Shown here piece by piece: positions 1 through 5,619 of a DNA stretch of 9,028 nt. This DNA comes from Pseudomonadota bacterium. GTDB taxonomy: Bacteria; Pseudomonadota; Alphaproteobacteria; Rhizobiales; Beijerinckiaceae. The translations under genes and the position numbers were made by a program. Each line of letters starts with the position of its first letter. Within the stretch, counting starts at the first letter, position 1. The stretch lies in NCBI GenBank assembly GCA_021812505.1, contig JAKANG010000023.1:1-9028 (forward strand). The letters run 5' to 3'. A model generated the notes under the pieces. That model had not been told where the DNA came from. It made no database searches and saw only the letters and a program-made list of their open reading frames with translations.

Positions 1-1617
1 GGTCTCCGCCGTGCCGACATTGTAATAACAGCCGCCGAGCGCCGCCTGCGCCACAGTGCAGGACGAAACCGTGGCGAATTGGATCAGGTTGGTGAATTTC
101 GTGTCGAACAGGGTCGTCGAGAGCGTCGCACGGTCGCCAAAAATCTGCTGGTCGAAGCCGATTTCGCCGCCGACGCTCTGCTCCGGCTGTAGATTCGGGT
201 CGCCATACTGGCTGAAACGCTGATACAGCGTCGGGGCCTTGGCGCCATTCCCGAATGTGGCGCGCAGCTTCGTGCCGGTTTCGTCGATGTGATAGGCCAG
301 GGTCACGCGGCCGGTGACGAAGGTCGAGCCGTTGGCGATGGCGTCGACCCTGCCGCCGAAGGTCGCTTCCAGGCGAGGCAGGAGCGTCGCGCGATATTCG
401 GCATAGGCCGAATTGGTGATCTGGTTGGCAGAAATCGGGACGAACGAGCCGTCGTTGGGGTTGGGATTTTGCGAATTGCTCGCAACCTCCTCCTCGCTGC
501 GGGCGCCGAAGACCAACCCGCCATAGCGGTCGAGCGACATTTCGCCCTGATATTCAGCGCCCCAGCGCGCGCCGTGATAGGTCGTCAAGCAGGTGAAGGA
601 CGCGAAGAGGGCGTTGAAGCAGGCCTCAGTCTCGTTCACCTGATTCAGGGTTGTGTTCTCGAAGAAGGTCAAATGGTTTTTCAGCGCGCCGTCGAAGGCC
701 GCGGAATTGAAGCGCAGATATTCCGAGCCAACCCAGGCGACCGAATGATTTTTCGGCGAGAACACGTCGGACGCGACGGAAGCATAAGGGTTGTCGAAGC
801 GCGTCCCGTTGCCGAACACCGAAAAGCCGAAATCGACGCTGGCGTAGTCCGAGAGCTTGTAGGAGAAAGTTCCGCTCGCGCCGCCCTTGGTGTTGGGATC
901 GCCCCAGGGCGGCGGCGGCAACGGCGCTCCGGCGAAACCATAGGTCAGCGGGCGATTGATGCGGTAGCCATATTGCGGGAAACCGTCCGAATAGCCGGCG
1001 TTGACGCCAAGCGAATAGGTCCAGCGGTCGTCGCCGCCCGACATCGAGGCGCGGCCGGAAATCGTGCCGTAGCTGCCGCCCTCGACCGAGACCGAGCGAA
1101 CGGGCTCGCCCGGCGTTCCCTTCTTGGTGATGATATTGATGACGCCGGCCATGGCGTCCGATCCGTAAAGGGCGGTCTGCGGCCCGCGCAGCACCTCGAT
1201 ATGGTCGATATTGGCCGCGGTGAGATTGCCGAAATCGAGCGTGCCGTCGGTGGCGGAGGCGTTGCCGACGCGCTGGCCGTCAATCAGCACCAGAACGGCG
1301 CCGGGTTCAGCGCCGCGGATGCGCACCTGAGTCACGGAGCCAGGGCCGCCAGTCGGGGTGACTTCGACCCCGGCGACCTCCCGCAGGGTTTCGGTGACGC
1401 CCTGGGTCCCATATTGCGCGATCCGTTCGCCGGGGATGACCGTGATCGAGGAGCCGGTGTCGCTGATCGGCTCGGCGATGCGGTCCGCCGTCACCACCAT
1501 GTCGGGCAAGGGGGCGGCATCTTCGGCCCAGACTAGCGTGGGGAGCGCCGTGGCGCCGATCAGGGCGGCGACAAGCGAAAAAGGCCGCGCGAGAGGCGGC
1601 CGTGCGATGATCGTCAT
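1..1617 (-). CDS. btuB: TonB-dependent outer-membrane receptor, vitamin B12 (BtuB) type, C-terminus outside the window
   Basis: This protein probably imports cobalamin across the outer membrane using TonB energy. The 539 visible residues start with a signal peptide: basic start, hydrophobic stretch at about 13-29, likely cleavage after LVWA (28-31). A TonB box follows (DMVVTA, 39-44). The plug domain runs to about residue 165 and includes the conserved VLRGPQTALYGSDAMAGVIN (142-161). The rest is barrel-like, with alternating aromatic/hydrophobic strands and cysteine pairs (in ACFNALFASFTC and SSCTVAQAALGGC) that could form loop disulfides. BtuB-family receptors are about 600-650 residues, so roughly 80-110 residues lie beyond position 1. 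The ATG at 1617-1615 is chosen because AGAGGA (1626-1621) lies just upstream and the signal peptide begins there. The cobalamin riboswitch in the leader makes B12 or another corrinoid the likely substrate. A different corrinoid or cobalt chelate cannot be excluded. Confidence 0.9.
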   Translation of the reverse strand, partial: MTIIARPPLARPFSLVAALIGATALPTLVWAEDAAPLPDMVVTADRIAEPISDTGSSITVIPGERIAQYGTQGVTETLREVAGVEVTPTGGPGSVTQVRIRGAEPGAVLVLIDGQRVGNASATDGTLDFGNLTAANIDHIEVLRGPQTALYGSDAMAGVINIITKKGTPGEPVRSVSVEGGSYGTISGRASMSGGDDRWTYSLGVNAGYSDGFPQYGYRINRPLTYGFAGAPLPPPPWGDPNTKGGASGTFSYKLSDYASVDFGFSVFGNGTRFDNPYASVASDVFSPKNHSVAWVGSEYLRFNSAAFDGALKNHLTFFENTTLNQVNETEACFNALFASFTCLTTYHGARWGAEYQGEMSLDRYGGLVFGARSEEEVASNSQNPNPNDGSFVPISANQITNSAYAEYRATLLPRLEATFGGRVDAIANGSTFVTGRVTLAYHIDETGTKLRATFGNGAKAPTLYQRFSQYGDPNLQPEQSVGGEIGFDQQIFGDRATLSTTLFDTKFTNLIQFATVSSCTVAQAALGGCYYNVGTAET

Positions 1618-1620
1618 ATG

Positions 1621-1644
1621 TCCTCTGGCCGTCCCACCGACGGC
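1621..1644 (-). promoter_or_regulatory. btuB ribosome binding site and adjacent riboswitch hairpin (P13-like)
   Basis: Reading the minus strand, GCCGT (1644-1640) pairs with ACGGC (1632-1628). The loop contains CGGUGG (1639-1634). One base later comes the Shine-Dalgarno AGAGGA (1626-1621), three bases before the ATG. The loop is complementary to CCACUG (1726-1721) inside the cobalamin aptamer: six pairs, one of them a G-U wobble. This matches the L5-L13 kissing loop known from cobalamin riboswitches, where ligand-stabilised kissing blocks ribosome access. The pairing is seen directly. The regulatory effect (B12 shuts off translation) is inferred. Confidence 0.65.
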
Positions 1645-1659
1645 GTTCGAGTTGAGCGA

Positions 1660-1815
1660 TCATCGGCCGGTCTCCTGGCTCGCGGGTCGTGGTCATTTGC
1701 GCGCCTTCCCGGGAATTCCCCAGTGGATCAATGCGCAAAGGCTCGCCGCTTACAGTTGCGGGGGCAGCCGCGGCATAGGAGTTTCCTCCGCACCGCATTC
1801 CCGTTGCATCCGGGC
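1660..1815 (-). promoter_or_regulatory. Cobalamin (B12) riboswitch aptamer
   Basis: The minus strand carries the conserved cobalamin aptamer elements in the right order. They are GGAATGCGGTG (1801-1791), a small GGAG-AAAC-CTCC type stem (about 1786-1776), the core GCTGCCCCCGCAACTGTAA (1769-1751), the CCACTG element (1726-1721), and the 3' B12 box AGCCAGGAGACCGGCC (1680-1665). It lies in the 5' leader of the BtuB-type receptor, the most common target of this riboswitch. The exact ends are approximate because the outer P1 helix was not resolved by eye. Control is most likely translational: the next helix abuts the ribosome binding site, and no U-run terminator lies between aptamer and gene. Confidence 0.93.
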
Positions 1816-1829
1816 CAAGCCCGGAATGC
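1806..1829. repeat. Strong hairpin at the 5' edge of the cobalamin riboswitch
   Basis: GCAT-CCGGGC (1806-1815) and GCCCGG-A-ATGC (1819-1829) form a ten-pair stem with one bulged base and a three-base loop (CAA on the plus strand, UUG in the transcript). It lies between the proposed btuB promoter and the aptamer core, so it should be in the btuB leader RNA. It may be part of the peripheral riboswitch helices, or a short dispersed palindrome of the kind common in Rhizobiales intergenic DNA. Confidence 0.6.
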
Positions 1830-1845
1830 GCCGATGACGGGGCGT

Positions 1846-1874
1846 TCTTTAGGTTTTTTTAAGACGCGCCGCAA
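1846..1874 (-). promoter_or_regulatory. Possible btuB promoter
   Basis: On the minus strand TTGCGG (1874-1869) and TAAAGA (1851-1846) are separated by exactly 17 bases. Both partly match the housekeeping -35 and -10 hexamers (TTG kept in the first, TAnnnA-like in the second). The predicted start, near 1838, would place the complete riboswitch leader in the transcript. The match is only moderate, and promoters cannot be fixed by eye in such DNA. Confidence 0.35.
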
Positions 1875-1892
1875 GCGCGAATGAGGCGCCGC

Positions 1893-1951
1893 GACTTTTT
1901 GGCTAGAGCATAATCCCAAAAAGTTGCAGACTTTTTGGCTAAGATTATGTT
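1893..1951. repeat. AT-rich palindromic intergenic repeat of Rhizobiales type
   Basis: CATAATC-CCAAAAAGT (1909-1924) pairs with ACTTTTTGG (1930-1938) and GATTATG (1943-1949). This leaves a five-base loop TGCAG and a four-base bulge CTAA. The block GACTTTTTGGCTA occurs twice (1893-1905 and 1929-1941), so two alternative hairpins are possible. The layout 'agagcatAatcccAAAAAGt...acttttTGGctaaGATtATG' resembles a dispersed palindrome family I know from Rhizobiales genomes (agcatgatcccgaaaagtgg...ggttttcggataagatcatgc). Its function is unknown. It is AT-rich compared with the surrounding genes and lies between metZ and the btuB promoter. Confidence 0.65.
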
Positions 1952-1968
1952 TTAAAAACAAAATGTTA

Positions 1969-1991
1969 GAGAGAAAACGGCGATTCGGCCG
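1969..1991 (-). terminator. Possible weak terminator after metZ
   Basis: Fifteen bases after the metZ stop codon, the minus strand reads CGGC (1991-1988), CGAATC, GCCG (1981-1978), then TTTTCTCTC. This is a four-pair G/C stem followed by a pyrimidine-rich tail. The stem is short and the U-run is interrupted, so termination here may be partial. Confidence 0.3.
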
Positions 1992-2005
1992 GAGCGAATT
2001 TCGTT

Positions 2006-3211
2006 CTAAACCGCCGCCAGACCTCGTTTCAGATCGTCGATCAGATCTTCGACATCCTCCAGCCCCACCGACAGGCGCAGCATGCCCGGGCCGATGCCGG
2101 CGGCCTCGCGCGCCTCTTCACTGAGCCGCTGATGGGTGGTGGTGGCGGGATGGGTGACAAGGCTCTTGGCGTCGCCGAGATTATTGGAAATCTTGATGAT
2201 CTCGAAGGCGTTGGCCATGCGGAAGGCCTCCGCCTTGCCGCCCACGACCTCGAAGGCGACGATGGTCGAGCCGCCCTTCATCTGGCGTTTCGCCAGTTCA
2301 TGTTGCGGATGGTCGGGGCGCCCCGGATAATAGACCCGCGCGATCTTTGCCTCGCCGGCCAGAAACTGAGCGATCTTTCCCGCGCTGTCCTGCGCCTGCG
2401 CGACCCGCAGGGGCAGGGTTTCCAGGCCTTTCAGCAGCACCCAGGCGTTGAAGGGCGACAGCGACGGCCCGGTCTGGCGAATGAAATTGTGGATATGGGT
2501 GTCGATGAAATTTGTCGAGCCGAGCACGACCCCGCCGAGGCACCGGCCCTGGCCGTCGATATGTTTGGTCGCGGAATAGACCACGCAATCGGCGCCGAGC
2601 TCCAGCGGCTTCTGCATCAATGGCGTGGCGAAGACATTGTCGACCACCAGGGTTGCGCCGACCGAATGGACGATTGTTGCGATCGCCTCGATGTCGAGGA
2701 CGCCGAGCGCGGGATTGGTCGGGCTTTCGAGAAAGGCGGTTTTGGTGTTGGGCCGCAGCGCCGCTCTCCAGGCGTCGAGATCGTTGCCGTCGACGAGGGT
2801 CGATTCCACCCCGAAACGCGGCAGGAGTTCGGCGACGATATAGAGGCAGGAGCCGAACAATTGCCGCGCCGCGACGACATGGTCGCCGGCGCGCACCTGG
2901 CCCATCAGCGCGGCGGTTACCGCCGCCATTCCCGTCGCGGTCGCCCGCGCCGCTTCCGCGCCTTCGAGCAAGGCCATGCGCTGTTCGAACATGGCGACGG
3001 TCGGATTGCCGAAACGGGAATATTGAAAGCCCTCGTCATCGCCGGTGAAGCGGCCTTCCGCGACTTCGGCGCTGTTATAGACAAAGCCCTGGGTGAGGAA
3101 CAAAGCCTCGGACGTTTCGCCATAGCTTGAGCGCATGGTCCCGCCATGGACCATTTTCGTGCGCGGCCGCAAATTCGCGGCGTCGAGGGGCGGACGGTCA
3201 TAGGCGGACAT
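2006..3211 (-). CDS. metZ: O-succinylhomoserine sulfhydrylase (MetZ), PLP enzyme
   Basis: This cytosolic enzyme makes homocysteine from O-succinylhomoserine and sulfide, the direct-sulfhydrylation route to methionine. It belongs to the Cys/Met-metabolism PLP family (fold type I). Visible marks are YSRFGNPT (64-71), whose Tyr and Arg bind the cofactor phosphate of the partner subunit; LESPTNP (161-167); the cofactor-contacting Asp in VVDNVFATP (D191); the Schiff-base lysine K216 in YSATKHIDGQGR; and NLGDAKSLVTHPATTTH (344-360) in the C-terminal domain. At 401 residues it has the normal family length. The ATG at 3211 has a strong GAGGAG (3223-3218) six bases upstream. A SAM-II riboswitch in the leader supports a methionine role and favours MetZ over MetB or MetC. 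O-acetylhomoserine as substrate (MetY-like) cannot be ruled out from sequence alone. Confidence 0.93.
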   Translation of the reverse strand: MSAYDRPPLDAANLRPRTKMVHGGTMRSSYGETSEALFLTQGFVYNSAEVAEGRFTGDDEGFQYSRFGNPTVAMFEQRMALLEGAEAARATATGMAAVTAALMGQVRAGDHVVAARQLFGSCLYIVAELLPRFGVESTLVDGNDLDAWRAALRPNTKTAFLESPTNPALGVLDIEAIATIVHSVGATLVVDNVFATPLMQKPLELGADCVVYSATKHIDGQGRCLGGVVLGSTNFIDTHIHNFIRQTGPSLSPFNAWVLLKGLETLPLRVAQAQDSAGKIAQFLAGEAKIARVYYPGRPDHPQHELAKRQMKGGSTIVAFEVVGGKAEAFRMANAFEIIKISNNLGDAKSLVTHPATTTHQRLSEEAREAAGIGPGMLRLSVGLEDVEDLIDDLKRGLAAV

Positions 3212-3283
3212 GGCGGACTCCTCACGGGCGCGAAGCGCGCTTGATTGCGATCCCAGCGGGCGCGAAGCGTCCTTTGGGCTGCG

Positions 3284-3324
3284 AAAAGCAAAGAAGCCGG
3301 CTGCTCGATTGGGGCAGAACCGGC
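3284..3324 (-). terminator. Intrinsic-terminator-like hairpin in the metZ leader, just after the SAM-II aptamer
   Basis: On the minus strand GCCGG-TT-CTGC (3324-3314) pairs with GCAG-CCGGC (3304-3296), with a two-base bulge and a nine-base loop. TTCTTTGCTTTT follows (3295-3284). The stem begins at the last base of the aptamer's 3' strand. The arm GGCCGG (3325-3320) is also complementary to CCGGCC (3364-3359) within the aptamer loop, giving an alternative pairing. This suggests SAM-controlled transcription termination about 70-110 bases before the metZ start codon. The U-run is interrupted by GC, so efficiency is uncertain. Confidence 0.55.
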
Positions 3325-3378
3325 CTTTTAGCTCCCTTATTTAACGTGGCGGCAAGCCGGCCGGCTCAAAGGACCACG
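3324..3378 (-). promoter_or_regulatory. SAM-II riboswitch (metA/metZ leader motif)
   Basis: The minus strand shows the H-type pseudoknot of the SAM-II class. P1 is CGTGGT (3378-3373) with GCCACG (3350-3345). The loop contains CCGGCTTGC (3360-3352). An A/U linker, TTAAATAA, is followed by AGCTAAAAGG (3333-3324). The P2 pairing joins CC and TTGC of the loop to GG and GCTAA of the tail, as in known SAM-II RNAs. SAM-II occurs mainly in Alphaproteobacteria upstream of metA, metZ and related genes, which fits the gene here. High SAM should lower metZ expression. In most SAM-II cases the AAAGG tail acts as the ribosome binding site, but here the start codon is over 110 bases away. Confidence 0.9.
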
Positions 3379-3383
3379 ATCCG

Positions 3384-3412
3384 CTTGTAGCGCCCTGCCG
3401 AAATCGGGTCAA
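3384..3412 (-). promoter_or_regulatory. Promoter of the SAM-II riboswitch/metZ transcript
   Basis: TTGACC (3412-3407) and TACAAG (3389-3384) on the minus strand are separated by 17 bases, a good match to a housekeeping sigma-70 promoter. The expected start, around 3381-3377, falls directly at the first P1 base of the aptamer. The transcript would then begin with the riboswitch, as expected for such a small sensor. Confidence 0.6.
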
Positions 3413-3429
3413 CGAGGCTAAGGTAGCGT

Positions 3430-3447
3430 CTTTGCCGAACGGCAAAG
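3430..3447. repeat. Perfect 8-bp inverted repeat between metZ and dcd
   Basis: CTTTGCCG (3430-3437) and CGGCAAAG (3440-3447) are exact inverted repeats around AA. The site lies 18 bases upstream of the proposed metZ -35 element and 58 bases before the dcd start. It could be a regulator's operator or a hairpin in the dcd leader. No U-run follows, so a terminator is unlikely. Confidence 0.5.
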
Positions 3448-3505
3448 TTGCTTTAGGCTCGCGCGCCCTCTTGAAAAAGGGCCGAAAGAGGCCGGGGAGA
3501 GACAG

Positions 3506-4615
3506 GTGACCGCAGCGGCGGCGACAAAGCAGGCGCAAGGCGTTTTCGCCGCCCATCAGATCGCGGCGCTGGCGCAAGGCGGCGCCATTCGCCCCGTCGC
3601 GCCGCTGGCGCCCGGCCAGATCCAGCCCGCCAGCCTCGATCTGCGGCTGGGCCGGCGCGCCTGGCGGGTGCGCGCAAGTTTTTTGCCGGGCGCGCGCAGC
3701 GTCGACGAGGCGATCGAGCGCCACGCCTTGCATGAGATCGACCTCGGGGCTGGCGCGGTGCTGGAAACCAATTGCGTCTATGTCGCCGAACTGATGGAAG
3801 GCCTGGCGCTGCCCGCTGACGTCGCGGCCAGCGCCAATCCCAAAAGCTCGACCGGCCGCATTGACGTTTTCACCCGGGTCATCGCCGACCGCGCCAGCGC
3901 CTTCGACACGATCGAGGCCGGCTATCACGGCCCGCTCTATGCGGAAATCTCGCCGCGCACCTTTCCCATTCTGGCGCGCGCCGGCTCGCGCCTGTCGCAG
4001 ATCCGCTTTCGTCGCGGCCATGCCCGGCTCGACGACGCCGCCCACGCCGAACTCCATGCCCGGCAAAGACTCGTCTCCAGCGAAACACCGGCCTTTTGCG
4101 GCGGGGTGACGGTTTCGATCGACCTTGCCGGCTTCGGCGGCGGGCTGATCGGCTATCGCGCCAAGCGGCACACCGGCTTGATCGACGTGGACAGGACGGC
4201 GTCCTGCGACGCCGTCGATTACTGGGAGCCGATCGTCGCCAGCCCCGGCGGCGAACTCGTGCTCGACCCCGGCGAATTCTATATCCTGGCGTCGAAGGAA
4301 GAAGTCGTGGTCCCGGCCGACCACGCCGCCGAAATGACCCCCTTCGATCCTCTGGTCGGCGAGTTCCGCGTCCATTACGCCGGCTTTTTCGACCCCGGCT
4401 TCGGCATGACGGAGGTGGGCGGCAAGGGCGCGCGGGCGGTGCTGGAGGTGCGCTCGCACGACGTGCCCTTCATCCTTGAGGACGGCCAGCCGGTCGGGCG
4501 CCTGGTCTATGAGCGCATGGCCGAACGCCCCCGCGATCTCTATGGCTCAGGGTTAGGCTCGAATTACCAGGCCCAGGGCCTGAAACTGTCGAAACATTTT
4601 CGCGATCCCCGTTGA
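3506..4615 (+). CDS. dcd: dCTP deaminase, long two-domain alphaproteobacterial form
   Basis: This cytosolic enzyme converts dCTP to dUTP and ammonia, feeding dTTP synthesis. At 369 residues it is almost twice the E. coli enzyme (193) and looks like two dUTPase-fold halves. The N half has IQPASLDLRLG (39-49), NPKSSTGRIDV (111-121, matching the Ser/Arg active-site loop) and PLYAEISPRTFP (143-154, with candidate catalytic E147). The C half has YAGFFDPGFG (291-300) and VLEVRSHDVPFILEDGQP (312-329), which match the RIDPGW...VLEF segment of E. coli Dcd. Its tail SGLGSNYQAQG resembles the C-terminal lid. The C half lacks the SS..R loop (MTPFDPLVGEFRVH instead). This long form is a recognised alphaproteobacterial family. 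The GTG start at 3506 has GGGGAG (3494-3499) six bases before it. The gene is divergent from metZ and followed by a tRNA gene. Confidence 0.88.
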   Translation: MTAAAATKQAQGVFAAHQIAALAQGGAIRPVAPLAPGQIQPASLDLRLGRRAWRVRASFLPGARSVDEAIERHALHEIDLGAGAVLETNCVYVAELMEGLALPADVAASANPKSSTGRIDVFTRVIADRASAFDTIEAGYHGPLYAEISPRTFPILARAGSRLSQIRFRRGHARLDDAAHAELHARQRLVSSETPAFCGGVTVSIDLAGFGGGLIGYRAKRHTGLIDVDRTASCDAVDYWEPIVASPGGELVLDPGEFYILASKEEVVVPADHAAEMTPFDPLVGEFRVHYAGFFDPGFGMTEVGGKGARAVLEVRSHDVPFILEDGQPVGRLVYERMAERPRDLYGSGLGSNYQAQGLKLSKHFRDPR

Positions 4616-4650
4616 AGGCGCGGCGCGATCCGGCTAAGAGAGTCGGGCGC

Positions 4651-4725
4651 GCGGGCGTAGTTCAGTGGCAGAACGACAGCTTCCCAAGCTGTATGTCGTG
4701 AGTTCGATTCTCATCGCCCGCTCCA
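4651..4725 (+). tRNA. tRNA-Gly, anticodon CCC
   Basis: A full cloverleaf can be drawn. The acceptor is GCGGGCG (4651-4657) with CGCCCGC (4715-4721). The D arm is GTTC-AGTGGCA-GAAC. The anticodon stem ACAGC/GCTGT flanks loop TTCCCAA, which puts CCC at 4683-4685 (reads GGG). The T arm is GTGAG-TTCGATT-CTCAT. The discriminator is T4722, and CCA (4723-4725) is encoded. It starts 35 bases after the dcd stop and ends 57 bases before folP, in the same direction. Confidence 0.95.
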
Positions 4726-4782
4726 TCTCTGCAATTGTCCGGCCCGGCTCAAGCCAACCGGCCTCGGGATCGGCCTCGCCCG

Positions 4783-5619
4783 ATGGATTCGTACGCCAAA
4801 GCCCGGGCCGCTGCCGACGCGCTCGCCGCCCGGTTCAAAGCCGCGCCCCTCGTCATGGGCATATTGAACGTCACGCCGGATTCCTTTTCCGACGGCGGGC
4901 GTTTCGTCGTGGCGGACGCGGCGCTCGATCATAGTCTGGCCATGGCCGCCGCCGGCGCCGACATCATCGACATCGGCGCGGAATCGACACGGCCGGGTTT
5001 CATTCCGGTCGGGGCGGAGGAGGAATGGGCGCGGCTCGAACCCATTCTGGCGCCGCTTCTCGCGCGACTCGACCTGCCCGTGTCAGTTGACACGACCAAG
5101 GCTTTTGTCGCGCGGAAAGCGCTGGCGCTCGGCGCCGCCATGATCAACGATGTCTCCGGATTGCGCGCAGACCCCGCGCTGGCGGAAGTCGCGGCGGAAT
5201 GCGGCGCTGCGCTGGTGGTGATGCATCATTGCGCCGAGGTTGATCCCGCGCGCGACATCGTCGCCGACATGTTCGCCTTTTTCGACCAGACTCTGGCGCT
5301 CGCCAGGGCCGCGGGCGTGATGCGCGAAAAAATCGTGCTCGATCCCGGCGTCGGCTTCGGCAAGAGTCTGCGCCAGAATCTCCAGGCGATCGACGCCTGC
5401 GGCGCGCTGCATGAGGAATATGGGCTTCCCGTGCTGATCGGCGCCTCGCGCAAGAGCTTCATCGGCGCCCTGACCGGCGCGCCGGTCGAGGACCGGCTGG
5501 CGGGCACGCTCGCCGCGCATCTGCGCGCCTTTTCGCGCGGGGCGACGATCTTCCGCGTCCATGACGTCGCCGGGCATGTGCAGGCCTTGAAAATCTGGAG
5601 CGAAATTGAGCGCGCCTGA
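4783..5619 (+). CDS. folP: Dihydropteroate synthase (FolP), sulfonamide target
   Basis: This enzyme joins 6-hydroxymethyl-dihydropterin diphosphate with p-aminobenzoate to make dihydropteroate in folate synthesis. The 278-residue TIM-barrel protein shows the full signature set: MGILNVTPDSFSDGG (25-39, with metal-binding N29), GAESTRPG (65-72), SVDTTK (101-106), INDVSG (121-126), LDPGVGFGKS (186-195), IGASRKSFIG (219-228, substrate-binding K224) and FRVHDV (257-262, R258). The usual MHM..P loop reads MHHCAEVDP, which is a minor variation. Length is normal. The ATG at 4783 is preferred over an in-frame TTG at 4735. The 16 extra residues would be Pro/Arg-rich with no family support, and TTG 4735 starts only 10 bases after the tRNA. 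No strong Shine-Dalgarno precedes 4783 (CGGGAT at about 4764-4769 is weak). It overlaps folK by 14 bases. Confidence 0.95.
   Translation: MDSYAKARAAADALAARFKAAPLVMGILNVTPDSFSDGGRFVVADAALDHSLAMAAAGADIIDIGAESTRPGFIPVGAEEEWARLEPILAPLLARLDLPVSVDTTKAFVARKALALGAAMINDVSGLRADPALAEVAAECGAALVVMHHCAEVDPARDIVADMFAFFDQTLALARAAGVMREKIVLDPGVGFGKSLRQNLQAIDACGALHEEYGLPVLIGASRKSFIGALTGAPVEDRLAGTLAAHLRAFSRGATIFRVHDVAGHVQALKIWSEIERA

Noticed and set aside
289..1536. Long plus-strand open frame over the receptor gene
   Set aside because: Antisense shadow of the TonB receptor. The translation has no recognisable domain, while the minus strand shows signal peptide, TonB box and plug motifs.
2132..3130. Plus-strand open frame of 332 codons
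   Set aside because: Antisense shadow of metZ, caused by third-position G/C bias. The product is low-complexity and unlike known families.
3341..4459. Minus-strand open frame of 372 codons
   Set aside because: Antisense to dcd and also running over the SAM-II riboswitch and the metZ promoter. Not compatible with those well-supported features.
4735..4782. Extended FolP start at TTG 4735
   Set aside because: Adds 16 Pro/Arg-rich residues outside the family alignment and begins only ten bases after the tRNA end. The ATG at 4783 fits the family length.
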